A DNA stretch of 35,171 nt, from assembly GCA_016873115.1 (NCBI GenBank), contig VGYB01000021.1:1-35171 (forward strand), written 5' to 3'. Positions 1 through 7,018 of the stretch are shown in pieces (within the stretch, counting starts at the first letter, position 1; each line of letters begins with the position of its first letter). Below the pieces are notes generated by a model. It saw only the letters and a program-made list of their open reading frames with translations. It had not been told where the DNA came from and searched no databases. This DNA is from Planctomycetota bacterium (GTDB lineage Bacteria; Planctomycetota; Phycisphaerae; Phycisphaerales; SM1A02). Position numbers and translations under genes: made by a program.

Positions 1-632
1 GTGAATGACAGCGCTGGAGAGTTGCCGAACCACACTGCGGTTGTGTTCTGAAGGAATGCACCTGTGATGGTGACGGTTCCGCCACCCTGTGCAGAACCAA
101 TGCTCGGAAAAACGCTGCTGATCGATGAGTTGCTGTAGGAGTAACCACTAGCGAGTGATCCTGTCCGACCATTTGCTGTCACCGAGACGGCAGCCGACCC
201 TGCTGCGCCTGCTGGCGTGATCGCATTGATCGTGGTGGCACTCACAATCTGGACTCCGGTCGCAGCCACTCCACCGATCGTGACTGATGTCGTGCCGAGG
301 AAGTAGTTGCCGCTGATCGTGACCGGCGTACCGCCGACGATCGTTCCGACATTGGGGGTGACCGAGGAAATCACCGGCACGCAGGGGCCCCAGCCACTGA
401 GGATCACCGCAAGGTCGGCGCCGTTGACGATGCCGTCACCATTGAGGTCCGTGACGAGCGCCCCTTGGCCGTTCGTGCCCCATGCGCCCAGGACAGCTGC
501 AAGGTCGGTCCCATCGATGCCGCCCGTGGCGACAACATCCCCCGGGCACTGGGCGCTTGCGGGCACCGTGGCCATCAGCGCTAAAAGCATGACGCACGCA
601 AAACGCACGGTTCGAATCGTCCCGGTCAGCAT
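1..632 (-). CDS. Secreted dockerin-like / TIG-domain protein (3' end outside window)
   Basis: This reading frame stays open from an ATG at 630-632 to the window edge, giving about 210 residues of a longer protein. It starts with a Sec signal peptide (residues 1 to about 27, cleavage after ASA). Two EF-hand/dockerin-like motifs follow (GGIDGTDLAAVLGAWG and DLNGDGIVNGADLAVILSGW), then an IPT/TIG immunoglobulin-like domain from about residue 82 (PVISSVTPNVGTIVGGTPVTI) and the beginning of a second TIG repeat. A Shine-Dalgarno AGGAG (641-645) lies 8 nt before the ATG, and TACTCT at 655-660 is a plausible -10. The product is probably an exported, calcium-binding surface or adhesion protein. The dockerin-like doublet is at the N-terminus, whereas the two other tagged proteins in this window carry it at the C-terminus. 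Substrate and partner are unknown. Confidence 0.85.
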   Translation of the reverse strand, partial: MLTGTIRTVRFACVMLLALMATVPASAQCPGDVVATGGIDGTDLAAVLGAWGTNGQGALVTDLNGDGIVNGADLAVILSGWGPCVPVISSVTPNVGTIVGGTPVTISGNYFLGTTSVTIGGVAATGVQIVSATTINAITPAGAAGSAAVSVTANGRTGSLASGYSYSNSSISSVFPSIGSAQGGGTVTITGAFLQNTTAVWFGNSPALSF

Positions 633-1001
633 GATGAAATCTCCTGGAATCAGAAGAGTACCCCCGCTCGCTCATCGCGCAAACACCATCCTGCGTCCGG
701 GCCGCACATATTCCGCTCCGCGAACCGAGCCCCGCCGCTCGTCCGGAGCGACCGAGGGGTCCCATGCTGCGCGGCTCCGGGAGTCGCGAAGGCGGCGCGA
801 ACGATCACGCTTGATGGCGGGTGCCAGCCCCGCCGAGCGACGGACGAAGAGCGCGCGCGAAGCCGGGTGCAGCGCGCGCGTCCGCGCGGCAGGGACCCGA
901 GGAAGCGGGAGGACGAGCGCACGCGCACGATGCATGCGGGGCCGCTGCGCGTCCGCGCAGCAGGGACCCGAGGAAGCGCAAGGACGATCGCGCGTCCTCG
1001 C
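633..1001. other. Non-coding interval upstream of smpB 3' end
   Basis: This 369-base stretch has no convincing gene. It holds the promoter and leader of the leftward TIG-domain gene (about 633-660) and a very GC-rich, CG-dinucleotide-rich segment with an imperfect direct repeat. Several overlapping open frames run through it, but they are compositional: they are Arg/Ala-rich and have no domain-like pattern. No tmRNA-like structure was seen despite the adjacent smpB. Confidence 0.6.
876..991. repeat. Imperfect direct repeat, two copies about 71 bp apart
   Basis: Copy 1 (about 876-920) and copy 2 (about 947-991) share the core CCGCGC(G/A)GCAGGGACCCG followed by AGGAAGCG and then an AGGACGA-type end. 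They differ at only a few positions over about 40 bp. The repeat lies just beyond the smpB stop codon. No open frame or mobile-element feature explains it. Confidence 0.6.
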
Positions 1002-1490
1002 TCACAACCGCCGGCGCGCGCCAGTCGCGCGCTGCATGTCGCGCTTGGCTTCCTTCTCCTTGATGTGCTCGCGCTTGTCGCCCTTCTTGCGGCCGAAGCC
1101 GACACCCACCAAGACCTTCGCGCGGCCCTTCACGAAGTAGATCTTGAGCGGGATCAGGGATGCCCCCTTGGCCTTCTGCTGGGTGGCGAGCTTGTCGATT
1201 TCGCGCCGATGGGCCAGGAGCCGCCGGACCCGGGTCGGCGCGTGCTGGTGCTGGGGCAGCGCTTGGGGGTACTCGGCGATGTGGACCCCGTGCAGTTCCA
1301 GGCTGACCGGGACGGCCTTGGCCATCACGAACCCCTGGTCGAGCTGAACTTGGCTGTTCCGGAGGCTCTTGACCTCGGTCCCCAAGAGCTCGATGCCGCA
1401 CTCGAGCGTGCCCTCGATGGCGTAGTCATGGCGCGCCCGACGGTTCTCGATCGTCGGCTCCCGGGTCGTGGAGCGCTCCTTGGCGGCCAT
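1002..1490 (-). CDS. smpB: SsrA-binding protein SmpB
   Basis: SmpB binds tmRNA and delivers it to stalled ribosomes for trans-translation. The 162-residue product matches the usual family length. Diagnostic stretches are the N-terminal beta-barrel segment TIENRRARHDYAIEGTLECG, the GTEVKSLR motif, and the lysine/arginine-rich C-terminal tail starting near FGRKKGDKREHIKEKEAKRD. The start at 1490 is chosen because homology begins at MAAKERS, and because a -10 hexamer TAGCCT (1498-1503 on this strand) ends 7 nt before the ATG. The frame stays open further upstream, but that extension does not look like SmpB. The partner tmRNA gene is not in this window. Confidence 0.96.
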   Translation of the reverse strand: MAAKERSTTREPTIENRRARHDYAIEGTLECGIELLGTEVKSLRNSQVQLDQGFVMAKAVPVSLELHGVHIAEYPQALPQHQHAPTRVRRLLAHRREIDKLATQQKAKGASLIPLKIYFVKGRAKVLVGVGFGRKKGDKREHIKEKEAKRDMQRATGARRRL

Positions 1491-1652
1491 CGGGCGAAGG
1501 CTACCCCTGAAATGGCCAAAAAGTGCCCCCTGAGCGGTCGCCAAACCCCCTCTCACGGGCAATACTCCACAGGTCCGGACCGCGGTGTACCCGGACCAAG
1601 CCCACATCGACCGGCATCACCCCAGCCGGTTGTTCATCACACGGAGAAACGA

Positions 1653-4433
1653 ATGCGCCCCACGCTCGGACTCATCGCCGCACTGACCCTCGCCCCCACC
1701 GCACTCGCGCAGGTCGGACAACTTCCCCGGACCAGCCCCGCCGAGGCGCGAACTGCGTTCTTGGAAGCCAACGCCGGAACGGGCTTCTTCATCAACGATC
1801 ACGGCAACCTCACGCGCGTCTATGGTCGCGCGTTCAGTCAGGGCAACAGCCCGGTCGAAAGCGCCACGGCGTTCATCGCGCAGCATGCGTCGATCTGGGG
1901 TGTCGAACCATCGCAACTTCTGCCGATCGGACCGTGGGGCGAAGGCGAACACCTGATCCCGCTGATGTGGGATGCCGTCACCGACACCTACAACTTTTCG
2001 CTCGTGGGCTACACGCAGGCCGTGCACGGCGTGCCGGTCTTCCGCAGCAGCCTGCGACTGCTCGTTCGCAACGAAGCTGGCTTCCCGCTCGTGCTCGCCT
2101 CGAGCGACCTGAAGGATCTTGGCACCTTCCCCGAGACCGTGAAGGCGTACATGGCACTCGGTGCTCCGCTCGATCCTTCGCGCTACGCATCGAAGCTGCA
2201 GAAGCGGCTCGCCGCCGGCGCTGCTGATGTGCCCGCGGAACTGGTGATCTTCGCCGGCGAAGACGACTTGAAGGTCGCACCGCGACTGGGCGTGAAGTTC
2301 ATCGTCGATCACGGCATGCCCGGCGACGCCGACTACGCTCGCCTGCTCTACATCACCGATCCCGCCACGGGCGAGGTGTTGTTCGAGGAAAACCAGGTGT
2401 GCTACGCCGATGCCACCGGCACCGTGCAGGGACAAGCGACGCAGGGCTATGCCGCTGACGCGTGCAATCCCGAGGCGTTGACGGGGCTGCCCTACGCGGG
2501 CGTGACCCTTGGGACCTCCAGCATCTTCGCGAACGCCGACGGATCGTTTGCGTTCCCCAATCAGTCTGGCTCGGTCACGATCAACAGCACGCTCGCTGGT
2601 CGATACTTCAAGGTCGTGAACGCTGCGTCCGGCAACTCCACGCCAACATCAAGTGCGACAGGGTCGGTCGGCTCCCCGATCAACCCGGTCTTCAACTCCG
2701 CCAACACCGACTCCGCTGCGCGCGCCGAGGTCAATGCCTACCTGCACGCCAACATCGTTCGCGACTTCGCGCTGGCCAACAATCCGTCCTACCCGACGAT
2801 CGCGAATCAACTGAACTTCACGGTCAATGTCCAGGTCAACGGCACCTGCAACGCGTTCTACAACGGATCCTCGATCAACTTCTACCCAGCTGGCGGCGGG
2901 TGCAACAACACGGCCTTCAGCACCGTGGTGCACCACGAGTACGGCCACCACATGGTGGCCTCGGGTGGCAGCGGCCAGGGCGCCTACGGCGAAGGCATGG
3001 CCGACTGCATGTCGCTGCTCATCAGCGACAGTCCTCTACTCGGGGTGGGCTTCCAAAGTTGCAGCTCGGGCATCCGCAATGCCGACAACACCTGCACCTA
3101 TTCGTCCACTGGCTGCAGTTCCTGCGGCAGTGCGATCCACAGCTGCGGCCAGCTGATCTCTGGTTGCGTCTGGGACACGCGCGAGGCCCTGGGCATCAAG
3201 CTCGGCAGCGCGCCGGGCCTGGCGCACACGAGCCTTCTGTGCGTGAACAGCATTCCCCTGCACACGGGTACGACGATCGCCGGTGACATCACCATCGACT
3301 TCCTGACGCTGGACGACAACAACAGCGACATCGCCGACGGAACGCCGAACTACCAGGAGATCAACGGCGCGTTCACGCTTCACGGCCTGCCCGGCCCGGC
3401 GCTGCAACTCCTGGCCTTCTCGTTCCCCAATGGGATCCCGGCCACGGTGTCGCCGGCTGGAAGCAGCACGCTGGCCGTCACTGTGGCGCCCCTCTCCGGC
3501 ACCCCGCAGCCCAACAGCGGCAGGTTCTACTGGCGCAACGGCGGCACCGGTTCATTCACCGCCGTATCGATGACGCAGGGTGCATCCAACCAGTACACCG
3601 TGCAAGTCCCCGCGACAGCGTGCCTGAGCACCGTGCAGTGGTATGTCTCCGCCTCCACCACCACTGGATCGACGGTCACGAGCCCGAGCACGGCACCTGC
3701 CGCGTTCTACAGCTCGCTCAGTGCGACGACCGTGGACCAGGTCTTCGCGGATTCGATGGACACCAACACCGGTTGGGTCGCTGGCGCAACGGGTGACACG
3801 GCCACCACTGGCATTTGGGTCCGCGTGGATCCCAACGGCACCGCTGCCCAGCCCGAGAACGACGCCGGCGCCGGCACGATGTGCTGGATCACCGGCCAGG
3901 GAGCGGTGGGCGGTTCACTTGGTGAGGCGGATGTCGACGGCGGCACCACCACCTTGACCAGCCCAACATTCAACCTCTCGGGCTACGAGGGCGGCATCGT
4001 GTCGTATGCGCGCTGGTACTCCAACAACACTGGCGCCGCGCCGAACGAGGACTCGATGCCGATCGAGATCAGCAACAACGGCGGCTCGACCTGGGTGCAG
4101 ATGGAACTGGTCACGGAGAACTTGAACGCGTGGGCGACCAAGAGCTTCAGCATCGGACAGTTCGTCACGCCGACCGCCACCATGAAGGTCCGCTTCCGCG
4201 CGCGTGACGAGGGGAGCGGCTCCTTGGTTGAAGCCGGTGTCGATGACTTCCGCGTCGAGGGCATCGGCTGCACGGCCGCTGATCCCGCCGACATCAACGG
4301 TGATGGCATCGTCGACGGCGCCGACCTTGGCCTGCTGCTGGCCGGGTGGGGCGCGGCTTCTCCCGACATCAACGGCGATGGCATCGTCGACGGATCCGAC
4401 CTCGGTCTCCTGCTGGCCGCGTGGGGCAGCTGA
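1653..4433 (+). CDS. Secreted M36/thermolysin-like metallopeptidase with dockerin-like tail
   Basis: This is a predicted exported zinc endopeptidase of 926 residues. A signal peptide (1 to about 20, ending ALAQ) is followed by an FTP-like propeptide region (about 25-200). The gluzincin active site is H428-E429-Y-G-H432, and G-E447-GMAD supplies the likely third zinc ligand, as in fungalysin- and thermolysin-type enzymes. The C-terminal half has a beta-rich region, a MAM/jelly-roll-like segment from about residue 690 (VFADSMDTNTGW), and two terminal dockerin-like motifs (DINGDGIVDGADLGLLLAGW and a near copy). The start at 1653 is supported by the signal peptide and by GGAG at 1643-1646. The frame is open far upstream, but only antisense to smpB. 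The role is probably extracellular protein degradation. Confidence 0.9.
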   Translation: MRPTLGLIAALTLAPTALAQVGQLPRTSPAEARTAFLEANAGTGFFINDHGNLTRVYGRAFSQGNSPVESATAFIAQHASIWGVEPSQLLPIGPWGEGEHLIPLMWDAVTDTYNFSLVGYTQAVHGVPVFRSSLRLLVRNEAGFPLVLASSDLKDLGTFPETVKAYMALGAPLDPSRYASKLQKRLAAGAADVPAELVIFAGEDDLKVAPRLGVKFIVDHGMPGDADYARLLYITDPATGEVLFEENQVCYADATGTVQGQATQGYAADACNPEALTGLPYAGVTLGTSSIFANADGSFAFPNQSGSVTINSTLAGRYFKVVNAASGNSTPTSSATGSVGSPINPVFNSANTDSAARAEVNAYLHANIVRDFALANNPSYPTIANQLNFTVNVQVNGTCNAFYNGSSINFYPAGGGCNNTAFSTVVHHEYGHHMVASGGSGQGAYGEGMADCMSLLISDSPLLGVGFQSCSSGIRNADNTCTYSSTGCSSCGSAIHSCGQLISGCVWDTREALGIKLGSAPGLAHTSLLCVNSIPLHTGTTIAGDITIDFLTLDDNNSDIADGTPNYQEINGAFTLHGLPGPALQLLAFSFPNGIPATVSPAGSSTLAVTVAPLSGTPQPNSGRFYWRNGGTGSFTAVSMTQGASNQYTVQVPATACLSTVQWYVSASTTTGSTVTSPSTAPAAFYSSLSATTVDQVFADSMDTNTGWVAGATGDTATTGIWVRVDPNGTAAQPENDAGAGTMCWITGQGAVGGSLGEADVDGGTTTLTSPTFNLSGYEGGIVSYARWYSNNTGAAPNEDSMPIEISNNGGSTWVQMELVTENLNAWATKSFSIGQFVTPTATMKVRFRARDEGSGSLVEAGVDDFRVEGIGCTAADPADINGDGIVDGADLGLLLAGWGAASPDINGDGIVDGSDLGLLLAAWGS

Positions 4434-4537
4434 CCGCCCAGTCCCGTGGACGCGATCAGTGGGCTCTGGCGAGACCGCGACCCGCTCGCCTTATCCGGAC
4501 ACGCGAAGCCACTGGCCGGTGATGCTGTGCGCGGCGT

Positions 4538-4543
4538 TATACT
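4538..4543 (+). promoter_or_regulatory. -10 element of tRNA-Leu
   Basis: TATACT lies 17 nt before the mature tRNA 5' end, giving a short 5' leader. No good -35 match is visible at 16-18 bp spacing. Confidence 0.55.
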
Positions 4544-4560
4544 CCGCGACCCTGCTTCCT

Positions 4561-4642
4561 GCGCATGTGGCGAAATTGGCAGACGCGCCAGCTTGAGGTG
4601 CTGGTGGGGCAACCCATGGAGGTTCGAGTCCTCTCGTGCGCA
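4561..4642 (+). tRNA. tRNA-Leu (anticodon GAG)
   Basis: The acceptor stem GCGCATG pairs with CGTGCGC (one G-U pair). The anticodon stem CCAGC/GCTGG encloses loop TTGAGGT with anticodon GAG at 4595-4597. A long variable arm typical of class II tRNAs and a T-arm with TTCGAGT are present. CCA is not encoded. It should decode CUC and, by wobble, CUU. CUU is the slippery codon of the prfB frameshift site in this same window. Confidence 0.96.
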
Positions 4643-4644
4643 TT

Positions 4645-4677
4645 GACCGTCGCAGACCCTGCGACGGTCTTTCTCTT
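4645..4677 (+). terminator. Intrinsic terminator after tRNA-Leu
   Basis: A perfect 11-bp inverted repeat GACCGTCGCAG / CTGCGACGGTC (4645-4655, 4659-4669) with a 3-nt loop is followed by TTTCTCTT. It begins two bases after the mature tRNA end, so tRNA transcription should stop before queE. Confidence 0.9.
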
Positions 4678-4740
4678 GGTGCACGCAGCGGCGCCCCGCG
4701 CCGCCGTGCGGCGTCCGACTTCCAGACCAACTCACCCGGC

Positions 4741-5445
4741 ATGACCAGTCTCTCCGTCACCTCCGAGCCCACACTTCGCGTGAACGAGGTCTTCCACTCG
4801 ATCCAGGGCGAGAGCACCTGGGCCGGCGTGCCGATGGTCTTCGTGCGGCTCACCGGCTGCCCGCTGCGCTGCCACTACTGCGACACGAGCTACGCCTTCC
4901 GCGACGGTACGACCATGCCGGTGATCGCTCTGCTTGACCGCGTGCGCGCGTTCGGCTGCTCGGCCGTCGAGTTCACAGGCGGAGAGCCGCTCGCCCAGCG
5001 CAACGCATTCCAGGCCATGGCCACGCTCTGTGACGAGGGCTTCACGGTCCTCGTGGAGACCGGCGGCTCGATCGACATCACGCCTTGCCACCCGAGCGTG
5101 ATCCGAATCCTCGATCTGAAGACGCCAGGCAGCGGTGAGGTGGATCGCAACCGCTGGCAGAACCTCGCTGACCTGCGGCCGCGTGATGAAGTGAAGTTCG
5201 TGATCACCGATCGCACCGACTACGAGTGGGCCCGCGACATCGTGCTGCGAGAGCGGCTCGACCAGCGCTGCAACGCCGTGCTCTTCAGCGCCGCCCACCG
5301 ACAGGTCGGCGACACCGACATCCGCGGCTGCGAGGGTCTCTCGCACCGCACGCTCGCCGAGTGGATCCTGGAGGACCGCCTGCCGGTGCGACAGCAAGGC
5401 CAACTCCACAAGGTCATCTGGGACCCATCGACTCGCGGGGTCTGA
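4741..5445 (+). CDS. queE: 7-carboxy-7-deazaguanine synthase (QueE)
   Basis: QueE is a radical SAM enzyme that converts 6-carboxy-tetrahydropterin to 7-carboxy-7-deazaguanine in queuosine precursor synthesis. The 234-residue product has the early substrate motif FHSIQGE and the cluster-binding motif CPLRCHYCDT (CX3CX2C). It also has the radical-SAM glycine motif FTGGEP, and LVETGGS and DLKTPGSGE further on. The start at 4741 gives a family-like N-terminus (VNEVFHSIQGES). The frame is open upstream, but only through the tRNA and terminator. There is no clear Shine-Dalgarno. No other queuosine gene is adjacent. Confidence 0.95.
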   Translation: MTSLSVTSEPTLRVNEVFHSIQGESTWAGVPMVFVRLTGCPLRCHYCDTSYAFRDGTTMPVIALLDRVRAFGCSAVEFTGGEPLAQRNAFQAMATLCDEGFTVLVETGGSIDITPCHPSVIRILDLKTPGSGEVDRNRWQNLADLRPRDEVKFVITDRTDYEWARDIVLRERLDQRCNAVLFSAAHRQVGDTDIRGCEGLSHRTLAEWILEDRLPVRQQGQLHKVIWDPSTRGV

Positions 5446-5577
5446 ACCCGCAGCAGCCGTCCCGCCACCCAGCCCTCGATGCGCCACAGCCGTGGACGGC
5501 CATCGGCTGCGCTCGTGCGAATTCGCTCGAGCGAACTCCTTTGGCCGGCGCGCTCGAACTGCACCGGCGAGGTACGA

Positions 5578-5598
5578 CCGCATCGAGTGGCGATGCGG
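5578..5598. terminator. Hairpin in the queE/fmdB-like convergent gap
   Basis: CCGCATCG and CGATGCGG form a perfect 8-bp stem around the loop AGTGG. The hairpin lies between two converging 3' ends (gap 5446-5633), so it could terminate either transcript, although neither side has a T-tract. A separate perfect 14-bp palindrome TTCGCTCGAGCGAA is at 5522-5535. Confidence 0.35.
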
Positions 5599-5633
5599 AT
5601 CGTGTGTGCGCCCAAGGTCGAAGACGAATGCGC

Positions 5634-5864
5634 TCAATTCATCGAGCCACAGCTGCCGGCGTTCTTGCCGCACGGGCAGCAGCTGCCGGTGTGCACATGC
5701 GTGCTGCCGACGGGCGAGCCACCGACGCCGAACACGCTGTGCCGCCGCTTGAATGTGCGGCCCTTGCCAGCGGGATCCTCGACAGGACCATCGGCATCCT
5801 TCATCGGGCGAAGCAATTCGATCACCTCGCCATCCTCAAGGCACTCGTACTCGTACAGTGGCAT
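5634..5864 (-). CDS. FmdB-like zinc-ribbon protein
   Basis: This 76-residue protein begins MPLYEYEC, like the FmdB/CxxC small zinc-ribbon family, and ends with the C-terminal SCCPCGKNAGSCG seen in many planctomycetal members. The first half of the ribbon is degenerate: the usual CxxCG after YEY is C-L-E-D-G, so one ligand cysteine is missing. A classical four-cysteine N-terminal ribbon therefore cannot form, unless the C-terminal cysteines take over. A -10 TATCCT (5872-5877, this strand) ends 7 nt before the ATG. The function of the family is poorly defined (putative regulatory protein). Confidence 0.75.
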   Translation of the reverse strand: MPLYEYECLEDGEVIELLRPMKDADGPVEDPAGKGRTFKRRHSVFGVGGSPVGSTHVHTGSCCPCGKNAGSCGSMN

Positions 5865-5869
5865 GGCGC

Positions 5870-6988
5870 TCAGGATAGGCGAGGACGATGGTCACGCGAA
5901 GCATCGTCCCGGGAAGCGCGCGCAGGCCGGCCCTTCTGGGCCTTGCCGCGGACCGGCGCGCCGCCACGCCGGTCAGCGCCGGTACGCGCTGCCGATCCTC
6001 GGCGATCCGAGCCCCGCTCCGCGCTGGATCTCGCCAAGCCCCGCCCTGCGCGGACCTTCGCCGACAGGTCGCGCGTGCGCTGCGCTCGGCGCTCAAGGCG
6101 ATCGCTCTTCTCGTTGCGACGCGATGCATGGATGCCACGACGCTTGCGGACCGGGGCACCGCCCTCGTTGCGCTCAGCCCGCTCGCGGCGACGATGGATG
6201 GTGGCAGCATCGGCGAAGGCATCACGACGAACCCGATCGAGTTCCTCGGCCGTGAGGTCGCGCCACTCGCCCACTGCAAGGCCCTTCAGCCGCAGCGGGC
6301 CCATCTTCACGCGGCGCAACTTCTTCACCGGATGCCCCAATGCGAGCAGCATGCGGCGGATCTGGCGATTGCGGCCCTCGAAGAGCTCCATGTAGAGGAT
6401 CGTCTTCTGGCGATCGCGCGCGATCACATCGAGCCGACCGGTCTTGGCCTTGCGGCCAGGGCCTCGCTCACCATCACTGAGGAAGACCCCGCGCTCGAGC
6501 CGTCCGAGGTCATCATCGGAGAGCTGGCCCGCGACAGTCACCTCGTAGCCCTTGTGCATCTCGTAGCGCGGGTGCGTGAGCCGGTTGGCGAGCTCACCGT
6601 CATTGGTCATGAGGAGCAGCCCCGATGAGTCCATGTCGAGGCGACCAACCGGGTACAGGCGCAAGCCGCTCGGATGCTCGACGAGGTCCACCGCACAGGA
6701 GCGCCCTTCCGGATCGCTGTTCGTGCAAACCACGCCCTTGGGCTTGAAGAGCAGGACATACGCCACGCGCGAGTCGCGACGCACGCGACGGCCATCGGCG
6801 ATGACCTGATCTTTGACCGGATCGATCCAGGCAGGCAGGCTCGCCACCAGCGTGCCATTCACCTCGACGAGGCCCTCGGCGATCATCTCCTCGCATCGTC
6901 GACGGCTGGCCACGCCCGCATCAGCGAGGAACTTCTGCAGTCGGACGCCGCGCGCGGCATCGGTGAAGGGGTGATCGGCCTTGGGCAT
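5870..6988 (-). CDS. rluB: RsuA/RluB-family 23S/16S rRNA pseudouridine synthase
   Basis: This enzyme isomerises a specific rRNA uridine to pseudouridine. The 372-residue protein has an N-terminal S4 RNA-binding domain (about 15-60, RLQKFLADAGVASRRRCEEM), then the catalytic domain with GRLDMDSSGLLLMTNDGELA (catalytic aspartate D118), LLFKPKGVV, and the C-terminal family signature EGRNRQIRRMLLALGHPV. After about residue 250 a 110-residue tail follows that is extremely Arg/Ala/Gly-rich and probably disordered, which suits RNA binding. The start at 6988 is supported by homology and by the -10 CATACT (6996-7001, this strand) 7 nt before the ATG. The choice of RluB over RsuA, RluE or RluF is less certain than the family. 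It stops 5 bp upstream of the fmdB-like start. Confidence 0.9.
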   Translation of the reverse strand: MPKADHPFTDAARGVRLQKFLADAGVASRRRCEEMIAEGLVEVNGTLVASLPAWIDPVKDQVIADGRRVRRDSRVAYVLLFKPKGVVCTNSDPEGRSCAVDLVEHPSGLRLYPVGRLDMDSSGLLLMTNDGELANRLTHPRYEMHKGYEVTVAGQLSDDDLGRLERGVFLSDGERGPGRKAKTGRLDVIARDRQKTILYMELFEGRNRQIRRMLLALGHPVKKLRRVKMGPLRLKGLAVGEWRDLTAEELDRVRRDAFADAATIHRRRERAERNEGGAPVRKRRGIHASRRNEKSDRLERRAQRTRDLSAKVRAGRGLARSSAERGSDRRGSAARTGADRRGGAPVRGKAQKGRPARASRDDASRDHRPRLS

Positions 6989-6995
6989 TCGTGCA

Positions 6996-7012
6996 AGTAT
7001 GACGGCTATTCT
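6996..7012. promoter_or_regulatory. Divergent -10 elements, rluB and GDD-repeat gene
   Basis: On the minus strand CATACT (6996-7001) sits 7 nt before the rluB ATG. On the plus strand TATTCT (7007-7012) sits 6 nt before the ATG at 7019. The two coding starts are only 30 bp apart, so both transcripts must be nearly or fully leaderless. Confidence 0.6.
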
Positions 7013-7018
7013 CATGAC

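Noticed and set aside
633-1001. Possible tmRNA (ssrA) next to smpB
   Set aside because: No tRNA-Ala-like acceptor/T-arm ends and no tag-peptide frame ending in A-A could be found on either strand.
867-1652. 262-codon upstream extension of the M36-like protease frame
   Set aside because: It runs antisense through smpB, is Arg/Ala-rich without domain features, and would bury the clear signal peptide that starts at 1653 with its own Shine-Dalgarno.
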